From Seongchinamella unica (GTDB taxonomy: Bacteria > Pseudomonadota > Gammaproteobacteria > Pseudomonadales > Halieaceae), in contig NZ_SMSE01000001.1 in assembly GCF_004354085.1 (NCBI RefSeq), positions 1 through 47,235 on the forward strand: DNA of 47,235 bases, written 5' to 3'. Shown one piece after another: positions 32,638 to 40,937 of this stretch. Within the stretch, counting starts at the first letter, position 1. Each line of letters starts with the position of its first letter. The notes under the pieces are model-generated. The model searched no databases and was not told where the DNA came from. It saw nothing but the letters and a program-made list of their open reading frames with translations. Made by a program: the position numbers and the translations under genes.

Positions 32638-33786
32638 CTATACTTTTTGGGGCCATGCTTGAACCATTTCCATCTCAGCTGAGTTCTTCGGCATGGCGGC
32701 CGCGATTTCTTCATCCGTAAAACCCAGTTCGTGCAACACGGCGTAGGTCTGGTTGCTTTCATCCACCTCGCCCCGGTTCAGGGGAGATCGGCTCAGAGCA
32801 GGCGCAGGTGGTACAGATCGATCCTGGACGGACTGGCAGCGCGCCTGAATCTGCGGATGTGCCCATACTTCGTCAGGCGTTAAAACAGGCGCCACGCAAG
32901 CATCAGAGCCGTCAAAGATCTGCTCCCATTCGCTACGCGTTCTGGTCTTGAACGCGGCTTCAAATTGCTTTGCGGTAGACTCCCACAATGCGGTATTCAT
33001 TTGTTCAGGCACATCACCAAGACCCAGCTTTGCACACAAAGATGCATAAAAATGCGGTTCTATTGCGCCCACCGACATATATTTCCCATCAGAACATTGG
33101 TAGCAGCGATAAAACGGAAAGTGGCCGCCGGTGAAATTCTGACCACGCTCGGCCATGAACGGCGTTCCCCAGATTGGAAAATGCATTGCCATCATCGATA
33201 GGCAACCGTCTATCATGGCGGCATCTATGTACTGGCCCTGACCGGATTTTTCGCGTTCATAAAGTGCCGACAAGATGCCGTTCAGGGCAAACAAACTACC
33301 GCCCGCAAAATCGGCAACAAGATTGAGCGGCGGCAAAGGCGGTTCGCCACTTGGCCCCAGGGAACCCAGCACCCCGCTCAGGGCGATATAGTTAATATCG
33401 TGCCCAGCATCTGAGGCCATAGGGCCGGTCTGCCCGTATCCGGTCAATGAGCAGTAGATCAGCCTGCTGTTCACCTCGCTGACCGTTGCATAGTCGAGTC
33501 CCAGGCGTTTCATCACGCCCGGGCGATAGCCCTCAATAAGGATATCCGTTGTCTTGATCATTTCTTTTAATATCTTGGTGCCGGCGGGCGACTTCAGATC
33601 CAGGGTGACAAAACGCTTCCCCGGCGAAAAGGTGCTGACGGGGCCCCCTGCCCTACCGCCTCCAACGACAATCACTTCTGCCCCCATATCAGCCAATAAC
33701 ATGGTGCAGTAAGGCCCGGGGGCATTGCCGGTCAAATCCAGCACCTTGATACCCGCGAGGGGGCCAGTTTTAGTGTTTTTCATCAT
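32638..33786 (-). CDS. Class III CoA-transferase family, alpha-methylacyl-CoA racemase-like
   Basis: A 382-residue CaiB/BaiF-family protein. PLAGIKVLDLTGNAPGPYCT and MLLADMGAEVIVVGGG open the large domain; DILIEGYRPGVMKRLGLDY and SLTGYGQTGPMASDAGHDIN followed by YIALSGVLGSLG match alpha-methylacyl-CoA racemases, where the Asp of GHDINY and an upstream His exchange the alpha proton. GGRAGGP replaces the usual ...RPGGGD-type stretch, also racemase-like. The promoter has a TetR-type operator over its -10 (33865-33904). Two adjacent ATGs (33786, 33783) follow AAGGA closely; the true start is one of these. It may epimerise a 2-methyl-branched acyl-CoA for the acyl-CoA dehydrogenase at 36019. Confidence 0.82.
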   Translation of the reverse strand: MMKNTKTGPLAGIKVLDLTGNAPGPYCTMLLADMGAEVIVVGGGRAGGPVSTFSPGKRFVTLDLKSPAGTKILKEMIKTTDILIEGYRPGVMKRLGLDYATVSEVNSRLIYCSLTGYGQTGPMASDAGHDINYIALSGVLGSLGPSGEPPLPPLNLVADFAGGSLFALNGILSALYEREKSGQGQYIDAAMIDGCLSMMAMHFPIWGTPFMAERGQNFTGGHFPFYRCYQCSDGKYMSVGAIEPHFYASLCAKLGLGDVPEQMNTALWESTAKQFEAAFKTRTRSEWEQIFDGSDACVAPVLTPDEVWAHPQIQARCQSVQDRSVPPAPALSRSPLNRGEVDESNQTYAVLHELGFTDEEIAAAMPKNSAEMEMVQAWPQKV

Positions 33787-33864
33787 TCCTTCTCAATCGC
33801 TGCATATGTGGTATGGCTGTTAAACGGCTTGTCTGGACCCGCCTGTGCAGGCCTCAAATTTAAT

Positions 33865-33904
33865 ATACTAACCGGATAGTATCTTTATGTTCTTTTGGAG
33901 TCAA
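33865..33904 (-). promoter_or_regulatory. TetR-type operator and promoter of the racemase gene
   Basis: ATACTAACCGGATAGTAT (33865-33882) is a near-perfect palindrome. On the minus strand TTGACT (33904-33899), a 17-base spacer and TACTAT (33881-33876) form a strong sigma-70-type promoter with the -10 buried in the palindrome, so a bound dimer would block RNA polymerase. The site lies in the region shared with the divergent TetR gene (ATG 34098), which may also be controlled from it. Confidence 0.75.
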
Positions 33905-34097
33905 TTCCTCCCCCATCTACGGCAAGGTCGAGGCGGCTTTCATATTTCACGTTGAAAATTGTTTTCGCCGGAACTTCGCCCATAAGGTCAGGTGGCAATC
34001 AGGGGCAGGTGATCGCAGGCGCGCAGGCGGCTATTGCATTGGACAGAATGCAATCGCATCTGCGACCATACGCTCTCATCAGGAGTGAAAAAAAACA

Positions 34098-34706
34098 ATG
34101 AAGCCGAAGAAAAACCGTGAGCAAAGCACGAGTAAAATAAAAGCCGCTGCCTTGCACCTGATTGCAACAAAAGGATATTCAAACACCAGTCTTGAAGAAA
34201 TTGCGAATACGGCGGGGTTTACCAAGGGGGCGGTTTACTACCACTTCAAAAGCAAAAAACGCCTAATCCTCGAAATTCTGCATGATATTGAATTCCGCTC
34301 CATTGAACTGCTTGCACAGGAACTGTCTGCGGCGGATGAATCCGCAAAAGACCTGCTGATCCGATTTGTTAACTTTCAAGCCGACTGGGGGGCGAAGTAC
34401 CCTGACGATATCGGTGTAGTGATTATGATGTCCATTGGCTTCACCCACCTGGATTCAGATATACATCGAAAAATCGAAGGTAGCTACGAAAAGTTAACGC
34501 GCCTGTTGACAGATATCATCTCTCAGGGTGTGAGAAATGGGGAACTCTCATCGAGTATCAGTATTGACAACACTGTTACCTCCCTTATCGCAATGCGAGA
34601 CGGCAATATGCTGCTCTGGTACCGCTCAGGCCGGGACCCCGAGATAGGCCGCCAACTGATCAGATCACTCAGGGATGCATTGCTTCACCCCGTCATTTTT
34701 CGTTGA
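34098..34706 (+). CDS. TetR/AcrR-family transcriptional regulator
   Basis: A 202-residue TetR protein. KIKAAALHLIATKGYSNTSL followed by EEIANTAGFTKGAVYYHFKS and KKRLILEIL is the N-terminal helix-turn-helix (residues about 12-60); the rest is the helical ligand-binding and dimer domain. AGGAGTG upstream of ATG 34098. It sits between two promoters carrying the palindrome ATACTATCCGGATAGTAT (33865 and 34871), and a third lies at 26725, so it is the natural candidate repressor of this catabolic block. TetR proteins in such blocks usually respond to an acyl-CoA intermediate; that is inference. Confidence 0.88.
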   Translation: MKPKKNREQSTSKIKAAALHLIATKGYSNTSLEEIANTAGFTKGAVYYHFKSKKRLILEILHDIEFRSIELLAQELSAADESAKDLLIRFVNFQADWGAKYPDDIGVVIMMSIGFTHLDSDIHRKIEGSYEKLTRLLTDIISQGVRNGELSSSISIDNTVTSLIAMRDGNMLLWYRSGRDPEIGRQLIRSLRDALLHPVIFR

Positions 34707-34848
34707 TAATTCACCTTCAGCGGCCGCGCCTTCTGATCCCCCCGCAGCCCACCTCGCCCAGGATTGTTTGATGCTCCGCCGGGTTGCCTGCGGATCGTCG
34801 AGTTGCCTGGCCATCGAGTAGCCCCCAGCCGACTCAGCCGGCGAAGTA

Positions 34849-34888
34849 TTGACAAGCCCTCTCTGCAAGAATACTATCCGGATAGTTT
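34849..34888 (+). promoter_or_regulatory. TetR-type operator and promoter of the GH88/105-like gene
   Basis: TTGACA (34849-34854), a 17-base spacer and TACTAT (34872-34877) form a consensus-strength promoter. The palindrome ATACTATCCGGATAGTTT (34871-34888) covers the -10. CGGAG ahead of ATG 34914 completes the leader. The same geometry recurs, reading the other way, at 33865-33904 and 26725-26763. Confidence 0.78.
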
Positions 34889-34913
34889 TTTACAACCCAC
34901 GGAGTGTTGCACG

Positions 34914-35951
34914 ATGAAAGTTCAGGTAATGGAACAATTGGTGAAGCAGGTAACAGCCTTTACCCTGGCAAACAGTGCTGAACGAGATTCCTGGGAAAAG
35001 GCCATTGCCATGTCCGGGTTGCTGGCCTGGGGCGACGGTGATGCCTTGGCCGTAGTGCAGCGATGGCTGGATCGTGCAGTCGCGACGCAGAACTCGTCGG
35101 GCAACTTATGTTACGGCGATGCGTTTAAGGCAGCTCAAGCCGGCATTGATTACACGCCCACCGGTTCCCTGTCCTCCGCGCTGGGTATGCCACTACTGCA
35201 GGTTTACGAAAACTCCAGGAAACAAGAATATCTGGATGCCGCTGAGCGTCAAATTCAAGCGCTCGTCAATTCGCCACGGACCAGCGATGGGGGCATCTGC
35301 CCGCGTTACGAAGCCCGTGAGCTATGGGTGGACTTTACTTACCTGACCTGCCCCTTCCTGGTCCGGTTCGGCCAGATAACAGGTGAAGATAAATATATTG
35401 AAGAGGCCGTCCTTCAATTTGAGGTGCATGTAGCGCACCTACTGGACGAAAAAGCGGATCTGGCACGCCATATGTGGTGTGAAGTGCCCAATTGCTACCC
35501 CCAGTCTACCTTCTGGTCCCGGGGTTGTGGTTGGTTGCTTCTGGCCGGTATTCATTTACTGGAGTTGCTGCCATCGCATCCGAAAGCAGGTCTTTTCAAG
35601 GACGTTGTAAGGCGCCTGCTTACTGCTATGAGCAAACACCAGGATCGCAACGGTTACCTGCGCAATACCCTGGACGACCCGAGATCCAATTTCGAGGCGT
35701 CCGGGACCCTGATGTTTGCATTTGCGATTCCCCGCGCGCTTGAACTGGATATGGATCTGGTTGACAAGGCATTGATTGAAAATGCCCTTAGGGCCTTCGG
35801 CGTAGTGGCGGGATCCGTTGAGCCATCTGGCAAGATTCCGGGCGTGACCGTACCGCCAGGCGGGCCGAATGTAGTTTATGACTGGGCGATGTACGGCCAG
35901 GGTTTTTTCCTGCTGGCTGCAAAGGCCTTGAAACCTTATCTGACTGAGTGA
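34914..35951 (+). CDS. Glycoside hydrolase family 88/105-like protein
   Basis: A 345-residue (alpha/alpha)6-barrel protein. RYEARELWVDFTYLTCPFLV contains Asp140 at the catalytic position known for YteR-type unsaturated rhamnogalacturonyl hydrolases, followed by GQITGEDKYIEEAVLQFEVH, TFWSRGCGWLLLAGIHLLEL, HQDRNGYLRNTLDDPRSNFE and VYDWAMYGQGFFLLA. No signal peptide, so it is cytoplasmic. The upstream in-frame extension to 34764 crosses the operator and promoter and is rejected. These enzymes hydrate the unsaturated uronyl residue left by polysaccharide lyases; finding one under the same operator as CoA-dependent enzymes is unusual, and the natural substrate may differ from pectin fragments. Confidence 0.78.
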   Translation: MKVQVMEQLVKQVTAFTLANSAERDSWEKAIAMSGLLAWGDGDALAVVQRWLDRAVATQNSSGNLCYGDAFKAAQAGIDYTPTGSLSSALGMPLLQVYENSRKQEYLDAAERQIQALVNSPRTSDGGICPRYEARELWVDFTYLTCPFLVRFGQITGEDKYIEEAVLQFEVHVAHLLDEKADLARHMWCEVPNCYPQSTFWSRGCGWLLLAGIHLLELLPSHPKAGLFKDVVRRLLTAMSKHQDRNGYLRNTLDDPRSNFEASGTLMFAFAIPRALELDMDLVDKALIENALRAFGVVAGSVEPSGKIPGVTVPPGGPNVVYDWAMYGQGFFLLAAKALKPYLTE

Positions 35952-36018
35952 CCCCGGTGATTAAGGGCGACCGCGCCTGATTTATATACAGTCTATTTGT
36001 TGAGAAAAAGTGATTTTT

Positions 36019-37161
36019 ATGCGCAATGACATGAATGAAATTTACGAAGAGTTTCGCAGTACCGTAAGACGTTTCGCCGAGGAAAAAGTCAAGCCACATG
36101 CCGCTATGATTGATCGCGATTCCCTTGCGCCAGAGGAGGCCTTTGAGGCTGCAAGGGCTTTGGGTTTGCAGGGCATTCCGTTCCCTGAAGAGTTTGGCGG
36201 CAGCGATGGCGATCTGATGCTACAGGTTATTGCCAGCGAAGAGTTGGCCCGTGTATGCGCGTCCACCTCCCTGACGATCGCAAGCAGTTGGCTATTCAGT
36301 ATTATCGTGGAGAATGGAAATGATCAGTTAAAAGAGCTGGTGCCCGGTGTTGCCAGTGGCGAGAAAAAAACGGGCTGGTGTATGACTGAGCCCCAAGCGG
36401 GTTCTGATTTGATGGCTATAAAAACCACCGCAAAAAAAGTAGATGGCGGCTGGGTAATCAATGGTAATAAGCGTTTTATTACCAATGGTGGCTGGGCTGA
36501 CTGGTATCTGGTGCTGGCGCGAACCGGCAGCAGTGATGACCGATCGTTCGGTGTCTTCGTGGTAGGTAAAGATGACAAAGGGATATCTTTCGGTGCCAAG
36601 GAAGACAAAATGGGACAGCGCGGCAGTCCTACATGTGATGTGATTTTTGATGAGTGTTTTGTTGCGGATTTTCGCTGTATTGGTGAACCGGACAAGGGGC
36701 TTTCTTACTTCAAGGAATATCTTCTCACATCCCGCTTGAGTATTTCAGCGCTGGGACTGGGCATTGCCCAGGGAGCCCTGGACGAGGCCGTTGCATATAC
36801 CAATGAGCGTGTCCAGATGGGGCGTCCTATTGCACAGTTTCAGATGGTTAAGGGCATGATCGCTGACATGGTGGTCAAGGTGGAGTCCAGCCGCGCACTG
36901 CTTTATAAGGCAGTTAACATGCTGATTGAAGGACAACCGGGCGTTGAGGCTTTCAGTTCCATGGCAAAAATTGCCTGCACAGACGCGGCTATGGATGTGG
37001 CAAACGATGCGGTTCAGTTGCATGGGGGTTATGGCTACTTGAAAGAGTATGCCATCGAACGAATGTTTCGTGATGCCAAAATCACCCAGATTTATGACGG
37101 CAGTAATCAGATCATGAGGCAAATCGTTGCCGACCAGATCAACAAAGTGCAGGTGGGCTGA
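36019..37161 (+). CDS. Acyl-CoA dehydrogenase with Asp at the usual catalytic Glu position
   Basis: A 380-residue FAD-dependent acyl-CoA dehydrogenase. YEEFRSTVRRFAEEKVKPHA and GLQGIPFPEEFGG are the N-terminal helices; WCMTEPQAGSDLMAIKTTAK is the flavin/substrate strand motif; QMGRPIAQFQMVKGMIADM and QLHGGYGYLKEYAIERMFRD followed by AKITQIYDGSNQIMRQ close the C-terminal bundle. In medium- and short-chain enzymes the catalytic base is the Glu of Q-I-Y-E-G-T; here the aligned residue is Asp (IYDGS). The start is uncertain (GTG 36010, ATG 36019 or ATG 36031; no strong ribosome binding site). The next gene begins 3 bp after its stop, so the two are one operon. Confidence 0.88.
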   Translation: MRNDMNEIYEEFRSTVRRFAEEKVKPHAAMIDRDSLAPEEAFEAARALGLQGIPFPEEFGGSDGDLMLQVIASEELARVCASTSLTIASSWLFSIIVENGNDQLKELVPGVASGEKKTGWCMTEPQAGSDLMAIKTTAKKVDGGWVINGNKRFITNGGWADWYLVLARTGSSDDRSFGVFVVGKDDKGISFGAKEDKMGQRGSPTCDVIFDECFVADFRCIGEPDKGLSYFKEYLLTSRLSISALGLGIAQGALDEAVAYTNERVQMGRPIAQFQMVKGMIADMVVKVESSRALLYKAVNMLIEGQPGVEAFSSMAKIACTDAAMDVANDAVQLHGGYGYLKEYAIERMFRDAKITQIYDGSNQIMRQIVADQINKVQVG

Positions 37162-37164
37162 TCT

Positions 37165-38310
37165 ATGGGTATTCTCAGTGACTACAAGGTTCTTGAATTA
37201 AGTGAAGTTTACCAGGGGCCTCTGGCGGGTCAGGTGCTTGCTGATTACGGTGCGGAAGTCATCAAAGTGGAAAAAACGCAGGGTGGCGATATCCTCCGCA
37301 ACACCGACATCCATGCACTGATGAATAATTCCTTAAGCAGCCATTTTGCGGCAGCTAACCGCAACAAGAAGTCGGTATGTATTGATATCACAGCGGACAA
37401 GGGCAAAGAGGTTTTAATGGCCCTCGTCAAGGAAAGTGATGTATTTCTGCATAACTACCGCCCCGGTGTTATGGAGCGCCTGGGCTTTGGTTACGAAGCT
37501 CTTGCCAAAATTAATCCAAAACTGATTTACGCCGTTGCTACGGGTTATGGCGAAACCGGTCCACTGGCCTCGTTTGGCGGTCAGGAAATGGTCATTCAGG
37601 CGCTGAGTGGCTATTGCGCCAACAACTCAGGTGACAAAGCGCCCGTCATCGTCAATGCCCCAGCCATCGATTTTGGTTCCGGCATGGTTCTTGCGCAGGG
37701 AATTCTTCTGGCTCTGATGGAGCGTGAAAAATCCGGCAAGGGCCAGAAGGTCACCACCTCATTGCTGGGAACGGCGGCTGCGATACAGGGGATTGAAGTC
37801 GCCTCCGTATTAAATACCGGCAGGTCCATCAACTGGTTTGAGACAGGCCTGAACTTTATCTTTCCCACAACCGACGGCTGGGTACTTGCCCTGGGCTTTT
37901 TCAAGGAAAATCCATTGGGTCTGATGTGTGAGGCGCTGGGCGTCGAGGATATGAGTAAAAAACTGGGTATTGAAACCGCCTCAGTGCTTGAACTCGCCAA
38001 ACACAAGAGCACAGTTGAACCGATGTTGGCGGCGGCATGTAAAGACCTCAGCACTGATGAACTATTGTCCCGCTTGCAAGCCAAGGACTTGTTGTGTGCA
38101 CCTATCATGAGTATTGCAGATGCCATGGCGCAACCACAGATCAAGGAAATAAATGCCCTGACTGACGTTCCGGTCAATGGGCAAAAAGATCTGCGGGTCG
38201 TCGATAGCCCATTGGCTTTTTCCCGCACGCCAAAACGAGAGCATAGCTCGGTGCCTTTGCTTGGTGAGCACACGGAGGAAGTGTTAGCTCGCCTGGGATT
38301 GAACCAATAA
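37165..38310 (+). CDS. Class III (CaiB/BaiF) CoA-transferase
   Basis: A 381-residue family III CoA-transferase. YKVLELSEVYQGPLAGQVLA and DYGAEVIKVEKTQGGDILRN bind CoA; SDVFLHNYRPGVMERLGFGY, ATGYGETGPLASFGGQEMVI followed by QALSGYCANNSG, and the C-terminal LLCAPIMSIADAMAQPQIKE complete the interlocked-dimer fold. The catalytic acid of the family is an Asp at the position filled by Glu in GGQEMVIQALSG, a conservative change also possible in working enzymes. It follows the acyl-CoA dehydrogenase by 3 bp and probably loads CoA onto the pathway acid. Downstream at 38337 is a stub of an enolase-superfamily gene. Confidence 0.85.
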   Translation: MGILSDYKVLELSEVYQGPLAGQVLADYGAEVIKVEKTQGGDILRNTDIHALMNNSLSSHFAAANRNKKSVCIDITADKGKEVLMALVKESDVFLHNYRPGVMERLGFGYEALAKINPKLIYAVATGYGETGPLASFGGQEMVIQALSGYCANNSGDKAPVIVNAPAIDFGSGMVLAQGILLALMEREKSGKGQKVTTSLLGTAAAIQGIEVASVLNTGRSINWFETGLNFIFPTTDGWVLALGFFKENPLGLMCEALGVEDMSKKLGIETASVLELAKHKSTVEPMLAAACKDLSTDELLSRLQAKDLLCAPIMSIADAMAQPQIKEINALTDVPVNGQKDLRVVDSPLAFSRTPKREHSSVPLLGEHTEEVLARLGLNQ

Positions 38311-38336
38311 TATCGATATTTTCCAGTAATATTGAT

Positions 38337-38417
38337 ATGAAGATTACGGATGTCACGGCAGCGCTGCTCAAATGGGAGAATATCCCGGTTAAAAGCTATT
38401 TGACCGTATACCCTTAA
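38337..38417 (+). pseudogene. Enolase-superfamily enzyme, N-terminal stub
   Basis: ATG 38337 opens MKITDVTAALLKWENIPVKS followed by YLTVYP and stop. MKITDV-A-LL------PVK-Y is the standard first strand of mandelate racemase/muconate lactonising enzymes, and the intact local paralogue starts IKITDVKTWAV. Only 26 codons remain. It lies 26 bp after the CoA-transferase, where a further pathway gene would be expected, so a downstream deletion probably removed the rest. Confidence 0.5.
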
Positions 38418-38530
38418 TTCGAGCCATTCAGAATGTGGGAGCCCCTCAAAGGCAACACATCAAAGATCTTCAGGTTGACACCACCTGGATAGCCAAACCA
38501 CGTATCCACGCTCTCGGCAACGAGGCTCAT
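38414..38530 (-). pseudogene. ThDP-dependent (acetolactate synthase-like) enzyme, N-terminal stub
   Basis: The minus-strand frame from ATG 38530 reads MSLVAESVDTWFGYPGGVNL followed by KIFDVLPLRGSHILNGSN. V-TVFGYPGG--L-IFDAL and HIL are the signature of the ThDP-binding PYR domain of acetolactate-synthase-like enzymes. It lacks the glutamate that follows HIL and everything downstream; its stop shares bases with the stop of the opposing enolase stub, so both were cut by the same event. Confidence 0.45.
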
Positions 38531-38688
38531 TGCGAGTAGCTCGGCACCGCGCCGAGAAAAGTGCGATGCTCAGGACGAATATCATTAAGACTGCCGCCAG
38601 CGACAGATTGGGTATTGACGCAGGTGTTATAGTCCGTGTTCATAAGCGTGCCCTGTACTCAATAACAAGGGTATCGAGCCCTCTTTGC
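38531..38688. other. Spacer with small hairpin
   Basis: CTCGGC-ACCGC-GCCGAG (38540-38556) followed by AAAA forms a short hairpin. No gene recognised; the spacer ends at the stop of the S12 hydrolase gene. Confidence 0.35.
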
Positions 38689-40638
38689 TTAGCTGAAATA
38701 ATTGAAACCAAGCAAGTTCCAGTAATAATAAAACCAAGCCATAAACAGAGCACAAAGAGTGACCAGGCTATACCGAACACGGGCCCAGAAACTAACGAGC
38801 ACTCCCTGACGCCAAACCTGCACAGAGCAATAAACATGGTACAGAGCCGCTAAAGTAGCCAGGATTGGAAAAATCAGAGAAAATTTCAAAATAGCCGGCA
38901 GTTCAGACATGAGCGCTATGAAGCCCACGCTGACCCCGATAGAGGCAAAGATAATGAATAGAAAATTAGTCACTGCCACGGAAATTGACGCAACAAAGGC
39001 TTTTTTCTCCGTACCCTGTAGGGCACGAAAATCAGACCATTGATAAGCCAGCCGTAAAAATACCCCGACAAAAATCAACAATGACAAGCCGACCAGTGAC
39101 CCTGTAAAAACACGGGTTTCGTAAAAGGGTGCCTTATATAGCTGCATGACACCGAAGCCATCCATGACAAAACCTGTAATCTTGCCATTCGCGTCTTCCT
39201 GAAAGGCGACTCGCCCATAATCATCCACTTCTCGGAACAGGTTATTGTCGACCTCAACATAACGCGTTTCTCCGATCATCAGCGTGTTGTCCGGCAAGGA
39301 AACAACCTTCACACCAACAAACATGCGCCACAAAGATTCGATCTTAGTAAAACTTGAACGCCAGCTGTGATAAGTACCTTCATACCGTTTTGCCCGCTCT
39401 GAGAAATCAGCAGGTGGTGTCACTACCGTCACTTCAACGGGAAAGAATTCATCATAAAAAGATTTTACAAACGCCTTATGGGTTTGCTGCATACCGGGAC
39501 CGCTGAAGGATGAAAAAAGCATAAAGTTTTCTTTTTGTGACATCCCGAAATGAGAGTTAAATATGAGCGTTCCGCCATCATGACCAAAATTTTCAAAATC
39601 AGCAGGGCCATAATTACGTTTGAGAAACCCTAGTCCCATACCCCGAACACGCTCGTCATGGGCGAAGCCGTCATCTATCATCATCTGTAGCGTTTCTGCT
39701 TTTAAGATACGCTTTCCGTCAAAGGCGCCACCCTTCAGAAGGGCATGGGCAAAAAATGACATATCATGCGCAGTTGCGGCCACGGACCCAGCAGGCCCGA
39801 AGTTTGAAATGATTTCATAGTTTCGTTCTTTGTAACGCCCCTCTGCATAAACATAGGCTTTGGCCATATTGGCATCAAGTTCTGGCGGCAGCGGCTCAAC
39901 GAAGGTTGCGTTTTTCATGCCCAATACATCAAAAATATTCCGTTGAACATAATCGTTGAACGGCACCCCGGATACATTGGCTACGATCAAGCCGGCCAGG
40001 GCCGTCGCCCAGTTGGAATAGGCGGTATGTTGCCCCGGCGCATTGACCCGTTGCGGTTGATATTTAGCCAATGACTGGTTAAGCGGTATGATCCGGCTGG
40101 CATCATCAATAATCAGATACCCCATTGCGCCATCTTCAAAGCCAGCGGTGTGGGTCAAAATATGGCGTAGCGTAACGGGCTGCCCAGGCCAACTATCATC
40201 AATTTGAAACGTCCGGAGATACTGATTAACGTCGGTATCAAGGTCAAGATTCCCTTGTTCCACCTGCTGCATAACCGCAACCCAGGTAAAAAGTTTGGAA
40301 ATGGAACCAATCCGGAAAAGGGTGGATTCCGGCTCGACAGGAATACGATTCTCAACATCACGAAAACCATAGCCCTTGGAGAATATCATCTTGCCGTTTT
40401 TCATGACCGCGACAACGCCGGAAGGGCTATGAGCGCTTTGCATGTGGTTTTTTACAACACCATCAACGAAAGCTTCTACTACAGCCGGGTTTGTCACATC
40501 CGGATGATCAAAGGTAGCGGCCACCTTGCCCGATGTCGCACTACTGGTTGTCGGCTGCGGTTGGCCAAGGGCGTTTGCAGCAGCCAGCACGGTGCCGAGG
40601 GCTATACCAAGAAGTCCGGGTATAAGGTTTCTGTTCAT
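38689..40638 (-). CDS. S12-family serine hydrolase with C-terminal membrane helices
   Basis: From ATG 40638 (GAGAGGAAA upstream) a 649-residue protein with signal peptide (LIPGLLGIALGTVLAAANAL). LFRIGSISKLFTW gives Ser112/Lys115, AYSNWATAL gives Tyr207-Ser-Asn209, and ENFGHDGGTLIFN gives the HxG motif of the class C beta-lactamase fold. After a middle domain there are about four hydrophobic helices in the last 150 residues (FTGSLVGLSLLIFVGVFLRL, SVAVTNFLFIIFASIGVSVG, FSLIFPILATLAALYHVY, SLVTLCALFMAWFYYYW), so the catalytic domain is tethered on the periplasmic face. Such proteins are annotated as beta-lactamase-family or D-aminopeptidase-like; the substrate is unknown. It is the last gene of the minus-strand block led by the XRE-cupin regulator, 299 bp beyond the permease. 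Confidence 0.83.
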   Translation of the reverse strand: MNRNLIPGLLGIALGTVLAAANALGQPQPTTSSATSGKVAATFDHPDVTNPAVVEAFVDGVVKNHMQSAHSPSGVVAVMKNGKMIFSKGYGFRDVENRIPVEPESTLFRIGSISKLFTWVAVMQQVEQGNLDLDTDVNQYLRTFQIDDSWPGQPVTLRHILTHTAGFEDGAMGYLIIDDASRIIPLNQSLAKYQPQRVNAPGQHTAYSNWATALAGLIVANVSGVPFNDYVQRNIFDVLGMKNATFVEPLPPELDANMAKAYVYAEGRYKERNYEIISNFGPAGSVAATAHDMSFFAHALLKGGAFDGKRILKAETLQMMIDDGFAHDERVRGMGLGFLKRNYGPADFENFGHDGGTLIFNSHFGMSQKENFMLFSSFSGPGMQQTHKAFVKSFYDEFFPVEVTVVTPPADFSERAKRYEGTYHSWRSSFTKIESLWRMFVGVKVVSLPDNTLMIGETRYVEVDNNLFREVDDYGRVAFQEDANGKITGFVMDGFGVMQLYKAPFYETRVFTGSLVGLSLLIFVGVFLRLAYQWSDFRALQGTEKKAFVASISVAVTNFLFIIFASIGVSVGFIALMSELPAILKFSLIFPILATLAALYHVYCSVQVWRQGVLVSFWARVRYSLVTLCALFMAWFYYYWNLLGFNYFS

Positions 40639-40937
40639 TGGGAGTTTCCTCTCATAGAAGTTTGCGGCATCGGACCTGTAACCTGACGGCGGATTCTCGG
40701 TGCAATTGTCCCCATCACAGCTTTTTTGCACCCCTGACGCCCAGTCGATTCCGGACATCCTGCAAAGGAATTTGGGCCTGCTCAGGCTCTTACCGCGGCC
40801 CCTTTGCCAACGATCTTTCGAGGGCCATTCGCACACGTCCCGATTCGTTACTGGCCAGATCGCGCATGGCAAGCTTCACAATGAGATCTCTACTGCTCGA
40901 CTTGCGACAGAACCAACTCAACACGCTTTAGGTCAAC
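40639..40937. other. Spacer between S12 hydrolase and permease genes
   Basis: The 299 bases hold no gene I can name. A minus-strand open piece (40798-40905, ending GRVRMALERSLAKGPR) might be a protein tail but has no recognisable family. The S12 gene promoter is probably here. Confidence 0.35.

Noticed and set aside
34764-34913. Longer start for the GH88/105-like protein
   Set aside because: It would translate through the promoter and TetR-type operator at 34849-34888; ATG 34914 has a good ribosome binding site.
40639-40872. Upstream extension of the second S12 hydrolase frame
   Set aside because: A signal peptide starts at 40638 with a proper ribosome binding site; the extension has no hydrolase-like sequence.
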